Shown here piece after piece: positions 54,162-61,676 of a stretch of DNA of 64,000 nt (position 1 is the first letter of the stretch; the number at the start of each line of letters is the position of its first letter). Under the pieces are notes generated by a model. It was given only the letters and a program-made list of their open reading frames with translations, searched no databases and was not told where the DNA came from. The stretch is from an uncultured Ruminococcus sp. GTDB taxonomy: Bacteria; Bacillota; Clostridia; Oscillospirales; Ruminococcaceae. The stretch lies in contig CANQWA010000001.1 in assembly GCA_947627445.1 (NCBI GenBank), forward strand, positions 1-64,000. Reading direction: 5' to 3'. Position numbers and translations under genes: made by a program.

Positions 54162-56726
54162 TTATGAAGATGCGCCCAATTCCGGTATCAGATGCACCAG
54201 AAAACGCAGCAAATCAATGGCATCGTTTGTATCGATACTGCCGTTGCGATCGCAGTCTGCATTGACCAATTGTACATCGTTGAATTTCACTGCATCTGCC
54301 ACAGCTTTATTCAGCAAAATGACATCTGTCAGATCAATGTGGGCGTCCAGATTTGTATCGCCCAGCAGCGCATTTCCTGGAATAGGCGCCAAGCTGGAAG
54401 TGCTTGTGAATTCGGATAAAACCGATACTGTTTCTGTAGTGCGTACCGTTGTATCCGAACCGACAGTAGATGACGTGTCTTTGGAACTGGTCGTTGTATC
54501 AGGAACACCAGTGGAGGAATCACCCTCTGAACCGCTTATCACCGATTCTGTCGTTACAGTTGCCGTGGTTGTTTCGGCAGAAGCCGTTGTCGCAGTTGTC
54601 GTCACAGAAACATTCGGTGTTGTACCGTCCGGTTCGATTCCGCCAACCAGAACACCATCGGAATAGACACAGATGTAATCGGTCCGCTCGGTTGTTCCTG
54701 TAAAAGAATCGGTTTCTATTTTTATATCCTGATAGCTCCAGTCATCTGAGGGATCCCAGGAATTCTGCCATGCATAAGTGCCAAGCGCAAACTGATACTT
54801 TTTATTGGAGTTGGCGATGGCATAGCCGTCAAAGCGAATCTCTACATAGTAAATATTGTCTTTGTACAGGTGCGGTCCAGATAGAGCCGCCTTGTAGTCC
54901 GTTTCCATCCCCATCTGGTCATACAGCTCCCGGATTTCCATGTCTGCCGGGTCAACGGAGCTCATACCAGCGGCATCAAAATAATAGCGGACAGAGATAT
55001 CCTTAGCTGCTTTTGTGGCATTAGAGCGCACATAAAATGTAATTTCGTTTGCCTTGGGTGCTTCTTGTGTGATATCAATGCTAAAGGCTTCTACCCAGTA
55101 GGAACTGCCGCCCTCGTCTTCTCCACTGATTTCAGGCAAAGGTGGAAAATCAGGTGTTATTTCCATGTCATCCGTGCCGAAGTAGGTGTACAAGCCGGCA
55201 CATGCGCCTACAAATGCAGCATTATAGTCGATGGTCACTTCATTATAAACATAGTCAGCTGTTATATCGACATGCTGGTCATTGCCATCCGGCCCGCCTA
55301 CAAGCGCCCCGTAAAGCACATAACGGTGTTCTCTGGTATCTTCCGCCATGGTCAAACCAGATGCTGCACGGTGATGGGGATATTTTGCAGAAATATCACT
55401 ATAGCCAACGATATAGCAGCGGTTCATGGGATTGTCTCCCATGATATACTCCATCTGACTCTTTGCCCATTGGCTGTATTCAGAGGGCTTTCCGTTGTTT
55501 TTATACTTGTCATAGATCAGTGACACAAGCTGCATTGCCGTATTATAACGGGCAGATCCCCACTTATCCCTGTATGCATAGCCCCCAGGCGTGTTATAAT
55601 TTGTCATCCAGGTTTGAATCGCCTTTTCAATCTGAAGCCAAAAGTCGGCATCTTCATACTGCGTGATATTCTTCGCGTTCCGATACATATTCTGGAGATC
55701 CAGTTCCGGGTGTTCTATATCAATCTCACCCAGAAGTGTCAGCGCACCGCTCCATGTATCATTCCAACAGAAAACCCAACCGCTGGGCGCATAATAATTA
55801 ATATAATTCACAGCGTCTTCCAGATAGCTGATATCCTCTGTCGCCTTGTACAGCCAAGCAGCTGCCCAGACATAGTCATCCTCCCATTCTTCCGAACGAT
55901 AATAGACCTTTGGTCCGTCAGCGTTATCACTCAGCTCCTTTTCGTGGGTCTGTGCAAAGGAAAACAACGCCTTGGCATAATCCAGAGACTGGGCAGCGTA
56001 TGCGGCATCCGTGTCCTTGAAATTCAGGTAATTGACAGCCAGAGATGCAGCTGCGGAAACCACATAATCTGTCTGTGGCTTATTTCCGGTCAAGAAAAAT
56101 GCCGGACGTGCCATGTCATCAATCTCAGGAGAATTCCAATAGGCATGATCAATATCGCCGTCACCTACCTGATAACAATGCGCAATCACTTCACCATTTG
56201 CATCACGGAACGTACATTTCATCAGATAATCATTAAAATAGCGGAGGATTGTTTCTATGTGATCTGCCTGTCCGGTCTTCTGATAAGCATCACGGAATTC
56301 ATAATATCCCCAACCCAGAGCAGATGCGGCATAGTTTTCCGGCATACCGAATTTCACGTGATCTCCTGCATCGTGAAAACCGCCGGAAACATCAATATAT
56401 CCGTCTCCATCAGGATCCAGAATATCTTTGTATTGTGTCAGAAAGCTTTCACTCAGATTGGTAGATGTGCTATTCATAGGAACCTGCGAATCATATACAT
56501 GACAATCGTCACGCCATACATAACGAGTGTTTTCACCAACCTCCGTACCGCACATATTGGCATCATAAAAATAGATGGAGTACTGTAATGCACGGGCAAA
56601 GTTGACATCCACATGATCTGCTGCGGACAGTGTTCCAGAAGAAATTCCAGTGAAAGATCCGGCAAGAACTGCACCGCTAACCGCCAGTGAAATCAACTTT
56701 TTATTTTGAATCGGCTTAAAATGCAT
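54162..56726 (-). CDS. GH9 cellulase with CBM3-like module and type I dockerin
   Basis: This secreted protein of about 854 residues has a signal peptide (KLISLAVSGAVLAGSFTGIS), then a GH9 catalytic domain (about 35-515) with DVSGGFHDAGDHVKFG, PHHRAASG and the catalytic acid in YVYNEVTIDYNAAFVG. A CBM3c-type beta-sandwich follows (about 530-690; VRYYFDAAGMSS), then a Ser/Thr-rich linker and a dockerin (about 785-850) with two calcium loops (GDTNLDAHIDLTD and DCDRNGSIDTND). It cleaves cellulose, and the dockerin plugs into a cellulosome scaffoldin. The start is uncertain: ATG 56726 is used, and GTG 56735 or ATG 56750 are options. The promoter is strong. Confidence 0.93.
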   Translation of the reverse strand: MHFKPIQNKKLISLAVSGAVLAGSFTGISSGTLSAADHVDVNFARALQYSIYFYDANMCGTEVGENTRYVWRDDCHVYDSQVPMNSTSTNLSESFLTQYKDILDPDGDGYIDVSGGFHDAGDHVKFGMPENYAASALGWGYYEFRDAYQKTGQADHIETILRYFNDYLMKCTFRDANGEVIAHCYQVGDGDIDHAYWNSPEIDDMARPAFFLTGNKPQTDYVVSAAASLAVNYLNFKDTDAAYAAQSLDYAKALFSFAQTHEKELSDNADGPKVYYRSEEWEDDYVWAAAWLYKATEDISYLEDAVNYINYYAPSGWVFCWNDTWSGALTLLGEIDIEHPELDLQNMYRNAKNITQYEDADFWLQIEKAIQTWMTNYNTPGGYAYRDKWGSARYNTAMQLVSLIYDKYKNNGKPSEYSQWAKSQMEYIMGDNPMNRCYIVGYSDISAKYPHHRAASGLTMAEDTREHRYVLYGALVGGPDGNDQHVDITADYVYNEVTIDYNAAFVGACAGLYTYFGTDDMEITPDFPPLPEISGEDEGGSSYWVEAFSIDITQEAPKANEITFYVRSNATKAAKDISVRYYFDAAGMSSVDPADMEIRELYDQMGMETDYKAALSGPHLYKDNIYYVEIRFDGYAIANSNKKYQFALGTYAWQNSWDPSDDWSYQDIKIETDSFTGTTERTDYICVYSDGVLVGGIEPDGTTPNVSVTTTATTASAETTTATVTTESVISGSEGDSSTGVPDTTTSSKDTSSTVGSDTTVRTTETVSVLSEFTSTSSLAPIPGNALLGDTNLDAHIDLTDVILLNKAVADAVKFNDVQLVNADCDRNGSIDTNDAIDLLRFLVHLIPELGASS

Positions 56727-56783
56727 GAGAAACACACCATTCCTTTCCATTGAATTCAAACATAATTCTACTGTTTTAATTTA

Positions 56784-56812
56784 ATTATAAACGAAGCCAG
56801 AGAAATTGTCAA
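56784..56812 (-). promoter_or_regulatory. GH9 gene promoter
   Basis: TTGACA (56807-56812) and TATAAT (56784-56789) have a 17-base spacer on the minus strand, 58 bases before the start. Confidence 0.82.
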
Positions 56813-57051
56813 CAGTTTTTCAAAAAAATCAGGCAATCCGCATATAATTTGAGGATAAATTTCAGAAGATACGCACCGAAGCACCGGGAATAAAAAAGGA
56901 CTGTCCGAAAACTGTCCTCGAAGAGTGTGGTGATCATAACAGCCGTCAGAATCATTGCTGCGACCGCAACAATATTCCGCATTTTTTCTGTTTTCAAGGA
57001 ACAATGCGGAAGTTTCACTATCTCGGCCATATGGCTTTTGCTGTTTTTCAC
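56809..57051 (-). pseudogene. N-terminal fragment of an FtsX-like ABC permease
   Basis: A minus-strand frame opens (GTG 57051) KNSKSHMAEIVKLPHCSLKT, then MRNIVAVAAMILTAVMITTL. This resembles the start of FtsX-type permeases (K-x-R-N-I-x-A-x-x-A-I-x-L-T-x-x-x-T-T-L-F). After about 45 residues the match ends and the frame continues without family character to 56809. No further part of the gene exists, so it is a truncated remnant at the left edge of the AT-rich island. Confidence 0.5.
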
Positions 57052-57111
57052 AATATACCATGAGACTCAGCAACGATTTTTGTTAAAAGAGTAGAACTGC
57101 AGCGTGGCGTA

Positions 57112-57140
57112 TTGACATTTTGGTGAATTTGACTTATACT
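57112..57140 (+). promoter_or_regulatory. Promoter of the XRE/ImmA pair
   Basis: TTGACA (57112-57117) and TATACT (57135-57140) have a 17-base spacer, followed by a leader to the AGGAGG before ATG 57214. Confidence 0.75.
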
Positions 57141-57213
57141 AACGGTAAGCTATGGACAAGAGAGCGGCAACGATATGCAAATGAACCAAGGGAGTATTCG
57201 AGGAGGAATGATT

Positions 57214-57537
57214 ATGACGCAGACTACCTTTGCAGAGCGTCTTGCCAAATTGCTGAATAAGCAAGGCATGACGCAAAAGGAATTGGCAGAAAGGGTGGGT
57301 GTAACGGAAGCTACAATGTCTCGCTATATGCACAGTGAAAGAATCCCAAAAAGTGAGATCATAGCCAACATCGCAACCGCACTGCACACCACTTCCGATT
57401 ATCTGCTCGGAACGGAAAAAGAAGGCGATTTTGAAAATGACTATCCGAGGATTGTCAGGTTAATCGCAAGAAATTCCGCCAACATGACACAAGAGCAAAA
57501 AAACGCTATCATCAAGGCTTTGCTCGAAAATGATTGA
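57214..57537 (+). CDS. XRE-family transcriptional regulator
   Basis: This 107-residue protein has an N-terminal helix-turn-helix of Cro/CI type (about 7-62; AERLAKLLNKQGMTQKELAE, RVGVTEATMSRYMHSERIP) and a helical tail. It is followed 9 bases later by an ImmA/IrrE peptidase gene; in many mobile elements such pairs form a repressor and its inactivating protease. The start at 57214 has AGGAGG 9 bases upstream. It is the first gene of the plus-strand island. Confidence 0.88.
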   Translation: MTQTTFAERLAKLLNKQGMTQKELAERVGVTEATMSRYMHSERIPKSEIIANIATALHTTSDYLLGTEKEGDFENDYPRIVRLIARNSANMTQEQKNAIIKALLEND

Positions 57538-57546
57538 GGAGGAAAA

Positions 57547-58107
57547 ATGCGACTTTTAGGAAACAGATATGACGAAATCGAAAGAGAAGTAATCCATCTT
57601 TTGGCAAAGCTGGAAATCAATAAATTCCCGCTTGATTGTTTTGAAATATGTGAACAGCTCGGATTTATCGTTGTTCCGTACTCCAAGTTGTCAGAGAAAA
57701 AAAGGAAGCTGTTGAACATCGCCAGCGAGGACGGCTGCCACGCTCTATGGGAAATTAAAAAAAGTGTATTTGTCAACGTCATCTATTTCAACGATAATAT
57801 GCCGGAACGCCGCATTCGTTTTACAATACTGCACGAAATCGGCCATATAATCCTCAATCACACCGAGCATAGCGACCTTGCGGAAAGCGAAGCGAATTAT
57901 TTTGCAAAATATGCTCTTGCTCCACCGCCGCTTGTACACGAATTGAAAATTAGCGATTATTTGGAACTTGCAGAAAAGTTTAATCTCAGCCATGAATGTG
58001 CCTTTTATTCCATGCAGAAATATTCCAAGTGGCTTAGATACGGTTCCCCTGAGCTTTTAGACCATGAGGTCACTTTGATCTCATTGTTTCAGCCGTTTCT
58101 GATGTAG
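57547..58107 (+). CDS. ImmA/IrrE family metallopeptidase
   Basis: This 186-residue protein has the zinc motif TILHEIGHIILNH (His96, Glu97, His100) and a downstream acidic ligand helix (SDLAESEANYFAKYALAP). ImmA of ICEBs1 cleaves the ImmR repressor to trigger gene expression after DNA damage. Here it directly follows the XRE gene, its probable target. No integrase or conjugation gene is in the window, so the pair is not evidence for a complete element. Confidence 0.9.
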   Translation: MRLLGNRYDEIEREVIHLLAKLEINKFPLDCFEICEQLGFIVVPYSKLSEKKRKLLNIASEDGCHALWEIKKSVFVNVIYFNDNMPERRIRFTILHEIGHIILNHTEHSDLAESEANYFAKYALAPPPLVHELKISDYLELAEKFNLSHECAFYSMQKYSKWLRYGSPELLDHEVTLISLFQPFLM

Positions 58108-58136
58108 TCGCACGATTTTTTAGGAGGTGATGTCCT

Positions 58137-58172
58137 ATGATTGTAAGGTTAGTGACAAAGGAAAACGCATAG
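58137..58172 (+). CDS. 11-residue leader-like ORF
   Basis: An ATG at 58137 stands behind a near-perfect AGGAGGTGAT ribosome site and encodes MIVRLVTKENA before TAG. The stop codon falls inside the left arm of the hairpin at 58164-58210, the layout of an attenuation leader. It could also be a decayed gene start. Confidence 0.4.
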   Translation: MIVRLVTKENA

Positions 58173-58210
58173 GCGTATGATACTGTTGGCGCAGCATCTG
58201 CCTATGCGTT
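58164..58210 (+). promoter_or_regulatory. Long-loop hairpin between ImmA and the DUF4417 gene
   Basis: AACGCATAGGC pairs exactly with GCCTATGCGTT around a 25-base loop; there is no T-run. About 70 bases further on, TTGACA (58276-58281) and a palindromic TTGTATACAA (58282-58291) suggest a promoter/operator for the DUF4417 gene at 58334. Confidence 0.45.
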
Positions 58211-58333
58211 CCCAGTCATGCTATAAGCATAACTGTTGCAAGACATATTATAGCATATTCTGGGAGCTTTGTCTATTGACATTGTATACAAATATTTTCG
58301 CCGCCAGACGGCAGAAAGGAGCATACTCAGAAT

Positions 58334-59005
58334 ATGCATAAAAATTTAATAGATGATGGCTTCAGAGCAGATTTGGTCGAAACAGCCTTTTTTGATGGTG
58401 ATCTTGAAATTCCTATCATCGAAAAGCCTGATAAGATCATTATCCCCAATGGACTGGTGCCGTTTTCAAATCGCAAGCGTGATGCAGAGCGTAAGTGCTT
58501 TGTTTGCTTTTATGAGCATGACATCCGTTTCTTTGACATCTTGACCGCAACTGATGAATACATTGAGGATTTGCAACAGTATCCGGGGATAATTTCTCCT
58601 GATTGTTCTCTCTACCTTGATATGCCTCTCTGTTTGCAGATTGCTAATATTTATATGAGCCGAGCTGTAGGACACTACTTTCAGAGTAAGGGCATATATG
58701 TCATCCCGAATATTCGCTGGGGAGATGAAAGGACTTACACCACAATCGAACTTCCCGAAAAAGTAGCTTTCCTTGGCGTGCCGAAGCATAGTATTGTATC
58801 TGTTGGTACATACGGCTGCGTAAAAAGCAAAGAAGCAAAGTTCTACTTCCGTGAAGGCTTGCTCGCAATGCTCGATGAACTTGAACCTGAAGTAGTGCTT
58901 GTGTATGGTGCTATGCCCCGACAGATATTTGAGGGACTTGAAAATCGCACTCGTTTTGTGAATTATCCTGACTGGATCACCTACAAGAAAGCAGGTGGTC
59001 GTTAA
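58334..59005 (+). CDS. DUF4417 domain protein, module 1
   Basis: This 223-residue soluble protein matches DUF4417 by its central block FYEHDIRFFDIL, SPDCSLYLDMPLCLQ, YMSRAVGHYFQSKGIYVIPNI, RWGDERTY and VSVGTYGCVKSKE, and by its end VVLVYGAMP. The domain is found in Bacillota and phages and has no known activity. The RBS is GAAAGGAG, 11 bases upstream. The stop overlaps the next ATG by one base, so it is coupled to the EndoU gene. The base composition is lower in G+C than the cellulase genes on either side. Confidence 0.8.
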   Translation: MHKNLIDDGFRADLVETAFFDGDLEIPIIEKPDKIIIPNGLVPFSNRKRDAERKCFVCFYEHDIRFFDILTATDEYIEDLQQYPGIISPDCSLYLDMPLCLQIANIYMSRAVGHYFQSKGIYVIPNIRWGDERTYTTIELPEKVAFLGVPKHSIVSVGTYGCVKSKEAKFYFREGLLAMLDELEPEVVLVYGAMPRQIFEGLENRTRFVNYPDWITYKKAGGR

Positions 59006-59502
59006 TGGGAACAACTAAAAGCGGAAGATACCTTAATACTAAGGGTTCTTCAACCCGTGCCAGTAAGTTTGCCGTTGTTCATTCAAATGAGGGTGATTTT
59101 ACAAGATCACAGCAAAGGATAAATGGAAAGATGACTATCGTTCTTCGGCTTTCAAACGGAGGTCATGGTCAAGCTGGCATGGATCTTTTGGACAAATATG
59201 GGATCGCCTATAATATCACCAAAGTATGGTCGAATGGAGTAAGGGTAGGTAATGTTCCTACTCATATGAACAAAAAGTTTAAAGCTAAACAAGATGGACA
59301 ATCATGGTTCCCAAAATCATGGACAGCCAAAACTATTCGCCGTGCCGGAGAGAAAGTTGCAGAGATGTATAAAGGCAAGCGTATTAAGGATGGCGTAAGA
59401 ATATATGGCATCTATAAAGGTGTTAGGGTTGGAGTGATCATGACAAAAGGTAAAATTGCAACAATTTTTCCTGATGTTAACCAAAGTTCACTTGCTAAAT
59501 AA
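59005..59502 (+). CDS. EndoU-type nuclease, probable toxin
   Basis: This 165-residue protein has a short basic N-terminus (KSGRYLNTKGSSTRASK) and a C-terminal domain (about 45-160) with the pattern of bacterial EndoU RNases: GGHGQAGMDLL (His54), NVPTHMNKKFKAK (His87 plus lysines), WFPKSWTAKTIRRAGEKVAE, and a terminal beta hairpin VRVGVIMTKGKIATIFPD. EndoU domains usually occur as C-terminal toxins in polymorphic toxin systems and cleave tRNA or other RNA with a His-His-Lys triad. There is no signal peptide or secretion domain. The neighbouring small acidic protein fits an immunity partner. Confidence 0.7.
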   Translation: MGTTKSGRYLNTKGSSTRASKFAVVHSNEGDFTRSQQRINGKMTIVLRLSNGGHGQAGMDLLDKYGIAYNITKVWSNGVRVGNVPTHMNKKFKAKQDGQSWFPKSWTAKTIRRAGEKVAEMYKGKRIKDGVRIYGIYKGVRVGVIMTKGKIATIFPDVNQSSLAK

Positions 59503-59519
59503 GTGGGAGGCGAATATAT

Positions 59520-59900
59520 ATGATAGCTAATGATATTCATAGAATAATAGAAAAAAGGACTCGTTTAGATTCACATGATGCATACGGCACAAAAGAATGT
59601 TGGAATGAAGAGATACAAGTGCTAACTAACAACATTGAAGACACTTTATGCTTTTTTGAATACGAGTGCAGTATTGAAGATTTCTTCTGGCTGTCAGAAG
59701 TTTTTTCGGACGTTTCAGAGGTACTTCAAAGCAAGGATTTTATTGATATCCTAAGAAAAAAGCTCTCCAAAGTTACAAGAGAGAGTTATATACAAGGTAA
59801 CCTTGATGATGAGTTTATGGTACAAAACATCTCTTATAGCGACTATGTTGATACTATTACAATGGAAATCGACTATGCCGAAGGCGCACTGAAAGAGTAA
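59520..59900 (+). CDS. Small acidic protein, candidate immunity protein
   Basis: This 126-residue soluble, helical protein is rich in Asp and Glu (CSIEDFFWLSEVFSDVSEVL, then IDYAEGALKE). It sits 17 bases after the EndoU-like gene with its own GGGAGG site. Acidity, size and position match immunity proteins that block a basic nuclease. I do not recognise a named family. Confidence 0.5.
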   Translation: MIANDIHRIIEKRTRLDSHDAYGTKECWNEEIQVLTNNIEDTLCFFEYECSIEDFFWLSEVFSDVSEVLQSKDFIDILRKKLSKVTRESYIQGNLDDEFMVQNISYSDYVDTITMEIDYAEGALKE

Positions 59901-59905
59901 ATGAT

Positions 59906-60331
59906 ATGTTGTCAGCACCTCGCCCACTTCGGGTGAGGTGGCTGTGCCAAAATAGGAAAAGATATTTCCTGCTTACCCCCGATTACTCGACCTATTCCGA
60001 TATGAATTACTGGAGACAGCTTGAAAGCGTTGCCCATAGTCATTGGGTAGGAGCATACTGGCAGAGTATGGGACTGAAAGTCGTACCAACTATGACATGG
60101 AGCGACAGCAGAAGTTACACTTTTTGTAATGACGGTGTTGAAAATGGCAGTGTTGTAGCGATTGGTATGATCGGCTGCAAGCGTTCAAAGAAAGAATTTC
60201 TGCGAGGATACAACAATATGCTTGAAACTGTTGAACCGAGTGCTGTTATCTGTTTTGGTGAACCTTTCAAGGAAATGGACGGTAATCTCATCGTTGTGGA
60301 CTACCGTGCATCAAGAAAGGTGGTGCGCTGA
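59906..60331 (+). pseudogene. DUF4417 protein truncated at the N-terminus, module 2
   Basis: The frame encodes 141 residues. From about residue 18 it aligns with the central and C-terminal part of the first DUF4417 protein (TPDYSTYSDMNYWRQLESVA to AIGMIGCKRSKKE and VICFGEPF), but about 80 N-terminal residues are missing. The first residues (MLSAPRPLRVRWLCQ) are read from a junction containing a small hairpin (59916-59940). It starts 5 bases after the previous stop without a strong ribosome site. It is probably a broken copy joined by recombination, though a short active form is possible. Confidence 0.6.
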
Positions 60332-60332
60332 T

Positions 60333-60719
60333 ATGGGTGGAAGAGGAACTTACGCAGCAGGAAATAATGTCTCCTATACTTATGAAACTGTAGGATATGT
60401 TGAAGATGCAAAGGTTTTATTCGGAAAACCCGGAACAGGTTTACACGATTTACCCGTTGAAGCGCATTCAAGCAATGTATATGTTAAGTTGCATAAGGAC
60501 GGTACATTAAATATGATGAGGATATATGATGATGAGCATTATCTCACAGCGGAGATAGCTTATCACCCTGAGCCAGATTTAACAGGAAATCGTAAACCAG
60601 TACTGCATATTCACTACTATGATCGCAACCTCATGCGAACTGATGCAGCTTATTTAGACTACGAAACCTTTAAAAAGTATGAAAAATATCTTGTAGGAAG
60701 GAAATGGTATAATGATTGA
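60333..60719 (+). CDS. Module 2 effector-like protein (MGGRG start), unknown
   Basis: This 128-residue protein starts MGGRGTYAAGNNVSYTYETV and ends in a domain with KLHKDGTLNMMRIYDDEH and VLHIHYYDRNLMRTDAAYL. The short Gly-rich start followed by a compact domain mirrors the EndoU protein of module 1, and the H-x-H segment recalls C-terminal domains of some phage/toxin proteins; that resemblance is weak. It overlaps the next gene by 8 bases. Activity unknown. Confidence 0.5.
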   Translation: MGGRGTYAAGNNVSYTYETVGYVEDAKVLFGKPGTGLHDLPVEAHSSNVYVKLHKDGTLNMMRIYDDEHYLTAEIAYHPEPDLTGNRKPVLHIHYYDRNLMRTDAAYLDYETFKKYEKYLVGRKWYND

Positions 60720-61002
60720 CGGAAATGCAAGAGATTTCATTGAAAAGCTTTACTATGAAGATCATTATGTGATTTACAATGGTGAGAAGTTTTTCTTCAA
60801 TGGTTGTCAAACCAAAACATCGCCTGACGGTAATGTAGAATATGTCAGCCTTGAAGTTTATGATCTTACAACAGATGAAACGATCTTTTCAACTAAAAAA
60901 GCTTTAGCTTCTGACTGTATTCTCGCTTTTGAAGAAGCACCTATCTGGAGCGGAAAAACATTTTGGGAAATTGAAAGCGAAATGCAATGGGTTGATGAAT
61001 AA
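60712..61002 (+). CDS. Small acidic protein, candidate partner of the module 2 effector
   Basis: This 96-residue protein (NARDFIEKLYYEDHYVIYNG, KKALASDCILAFEEAPIWSG, EIESEMQWVDE) is acidic, has no membrane segment, and overlaps the preceding gene, consistent with co-translation. Its place in the module is that of the candidate immunity gene in module 1. No family recognised. Confidence 0.5.
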   Translation: MIDGNARDFIEKLYYEDHYVIYNGEKFFFNGCQTKTSPDGNVEYVSLEVYDLTTDETIFSTKKALASDCILAFEEAPIWSGKTFWEIESEMQWVDE

Positions 61003-61076
61003 TGACAGGCAGAACTATAAGTGAGTTCATAACCGATCCTTACTATTTTTCTCACTCCATTCATTCACGATCTTAG
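61002..61076 (+). CDS. 24-residue ORF at the island's right end, likely gene stub
   Basis: The ATG overlaps the TAA of the previous gene (TAATG). The frame reads MTGRTISEFITDPYYFSHSI and ends at TAG after four more residues. The overlap suggests a formerly coupled gene truncated at this point. It may equally be non-coding. Confidence 0.25.
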   Translation: MTGRTISEFITDPYYFSHSIHSRS

Positions 61077-61090
61077 GTGCGGTAACCCTA

Positions 61091-61134
61091 AAAAAGACTG
61101 CTGTCACACCCTTTCGCGTGATTCGCAGTCTTTT
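61091..61134 (+). terminator. Terminator at the right end of the island
   Basis: AAAAGACTGC pairs with GCAGTCTTTT around a 23-base loop (bidirectional) between the plus-strand island and the minus-strand dCMP deaminase gene. Confidence 0.8.
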
Positions 61135-61190
61135 CTCTTGGCGGACGTTTTTGTCAGCACCGTTTTCATATTTTTTGGCTTTGAAACCAA

Positions 61191-61670
61191 TCAGAATGTC
61201 AGCGTGATCTCTCGTCCGGTGCGGTGATAGGGTCTGCAGGTCACACCGGTGAGCAGAAACATCCGCTCAGATGCTTTTGTGGCATCAGAATCTGCATACT
61301 TATTATCAAAGTAGACAATTTCCCGTATGCCGCTCTGAATAATGGCTTTGGCACATTCATTGCAGGGAAACAAGGTGACATACAGACAGCATCCTTTCAA
61401 GCTTCCGGAATTTCGGTTGAGGATAGCGTTCAATTCTGCATGGCACACAAAAGGGTATTTGGTGTTGAGGAACTCTCCTTCCCGTTCCCAAGGCATATCA
61501 TCATCGCTGCATCCCGTGGGCATACCGTTATAACCCATGGAAATGATCTTATGCTCACTGTTGACGATACACGCACCCACCTGTGTATGGTTATCCTTGC
61601 TTCGCTGAGCAGAGAGCAGCGCAATGCCCATAAAGTATTCATCCCATGTGAGATAATCGTTTCGTTTCAT
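61191..61670 (-). CDS. dCMP deaminase family protein (ComEB-like)
   Basis: This 159-residue zinc enzyme has the cytidine/dCMP deaminase motifs VCHAELNAI (zinc ligand His77, catalytic Glu79) and PCNECAKAI (Cys103, Cys106), plus the N-terminal [18 protein letters not shown] of dCMP deaminases. It makes dUMP for thymidylate synthesis; ComEB has the same fold in competence loci. It follows the GH5 gene by 6 bases and may be read from the same transcript. Confidence 0.92.
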   Translation of the reverse strand: MKRNDYLTWDEYFMGIALLSAQRSKDNHTQVGACIVNSEHKIISMGYNGMPTGCSDDDMPWEREGEFLNTKYPFVCHAELNAILNRNSGSLKGCCLYVTLFPCNECAKAIIQSGIREIVYFDNKYADSDATKASERMFLLTGVTCRPYHRTGREITLTF

Positions 61671-61676
61671 AAGCTG

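Noticed and set aside
57214-58107. XRE + ImmA pair as proof of an integrative conjugative element
   Set aside because: No integrase, relaxase, conjugation gene or attachment site is visible in the window; such pairs also occur in small genomic islands.
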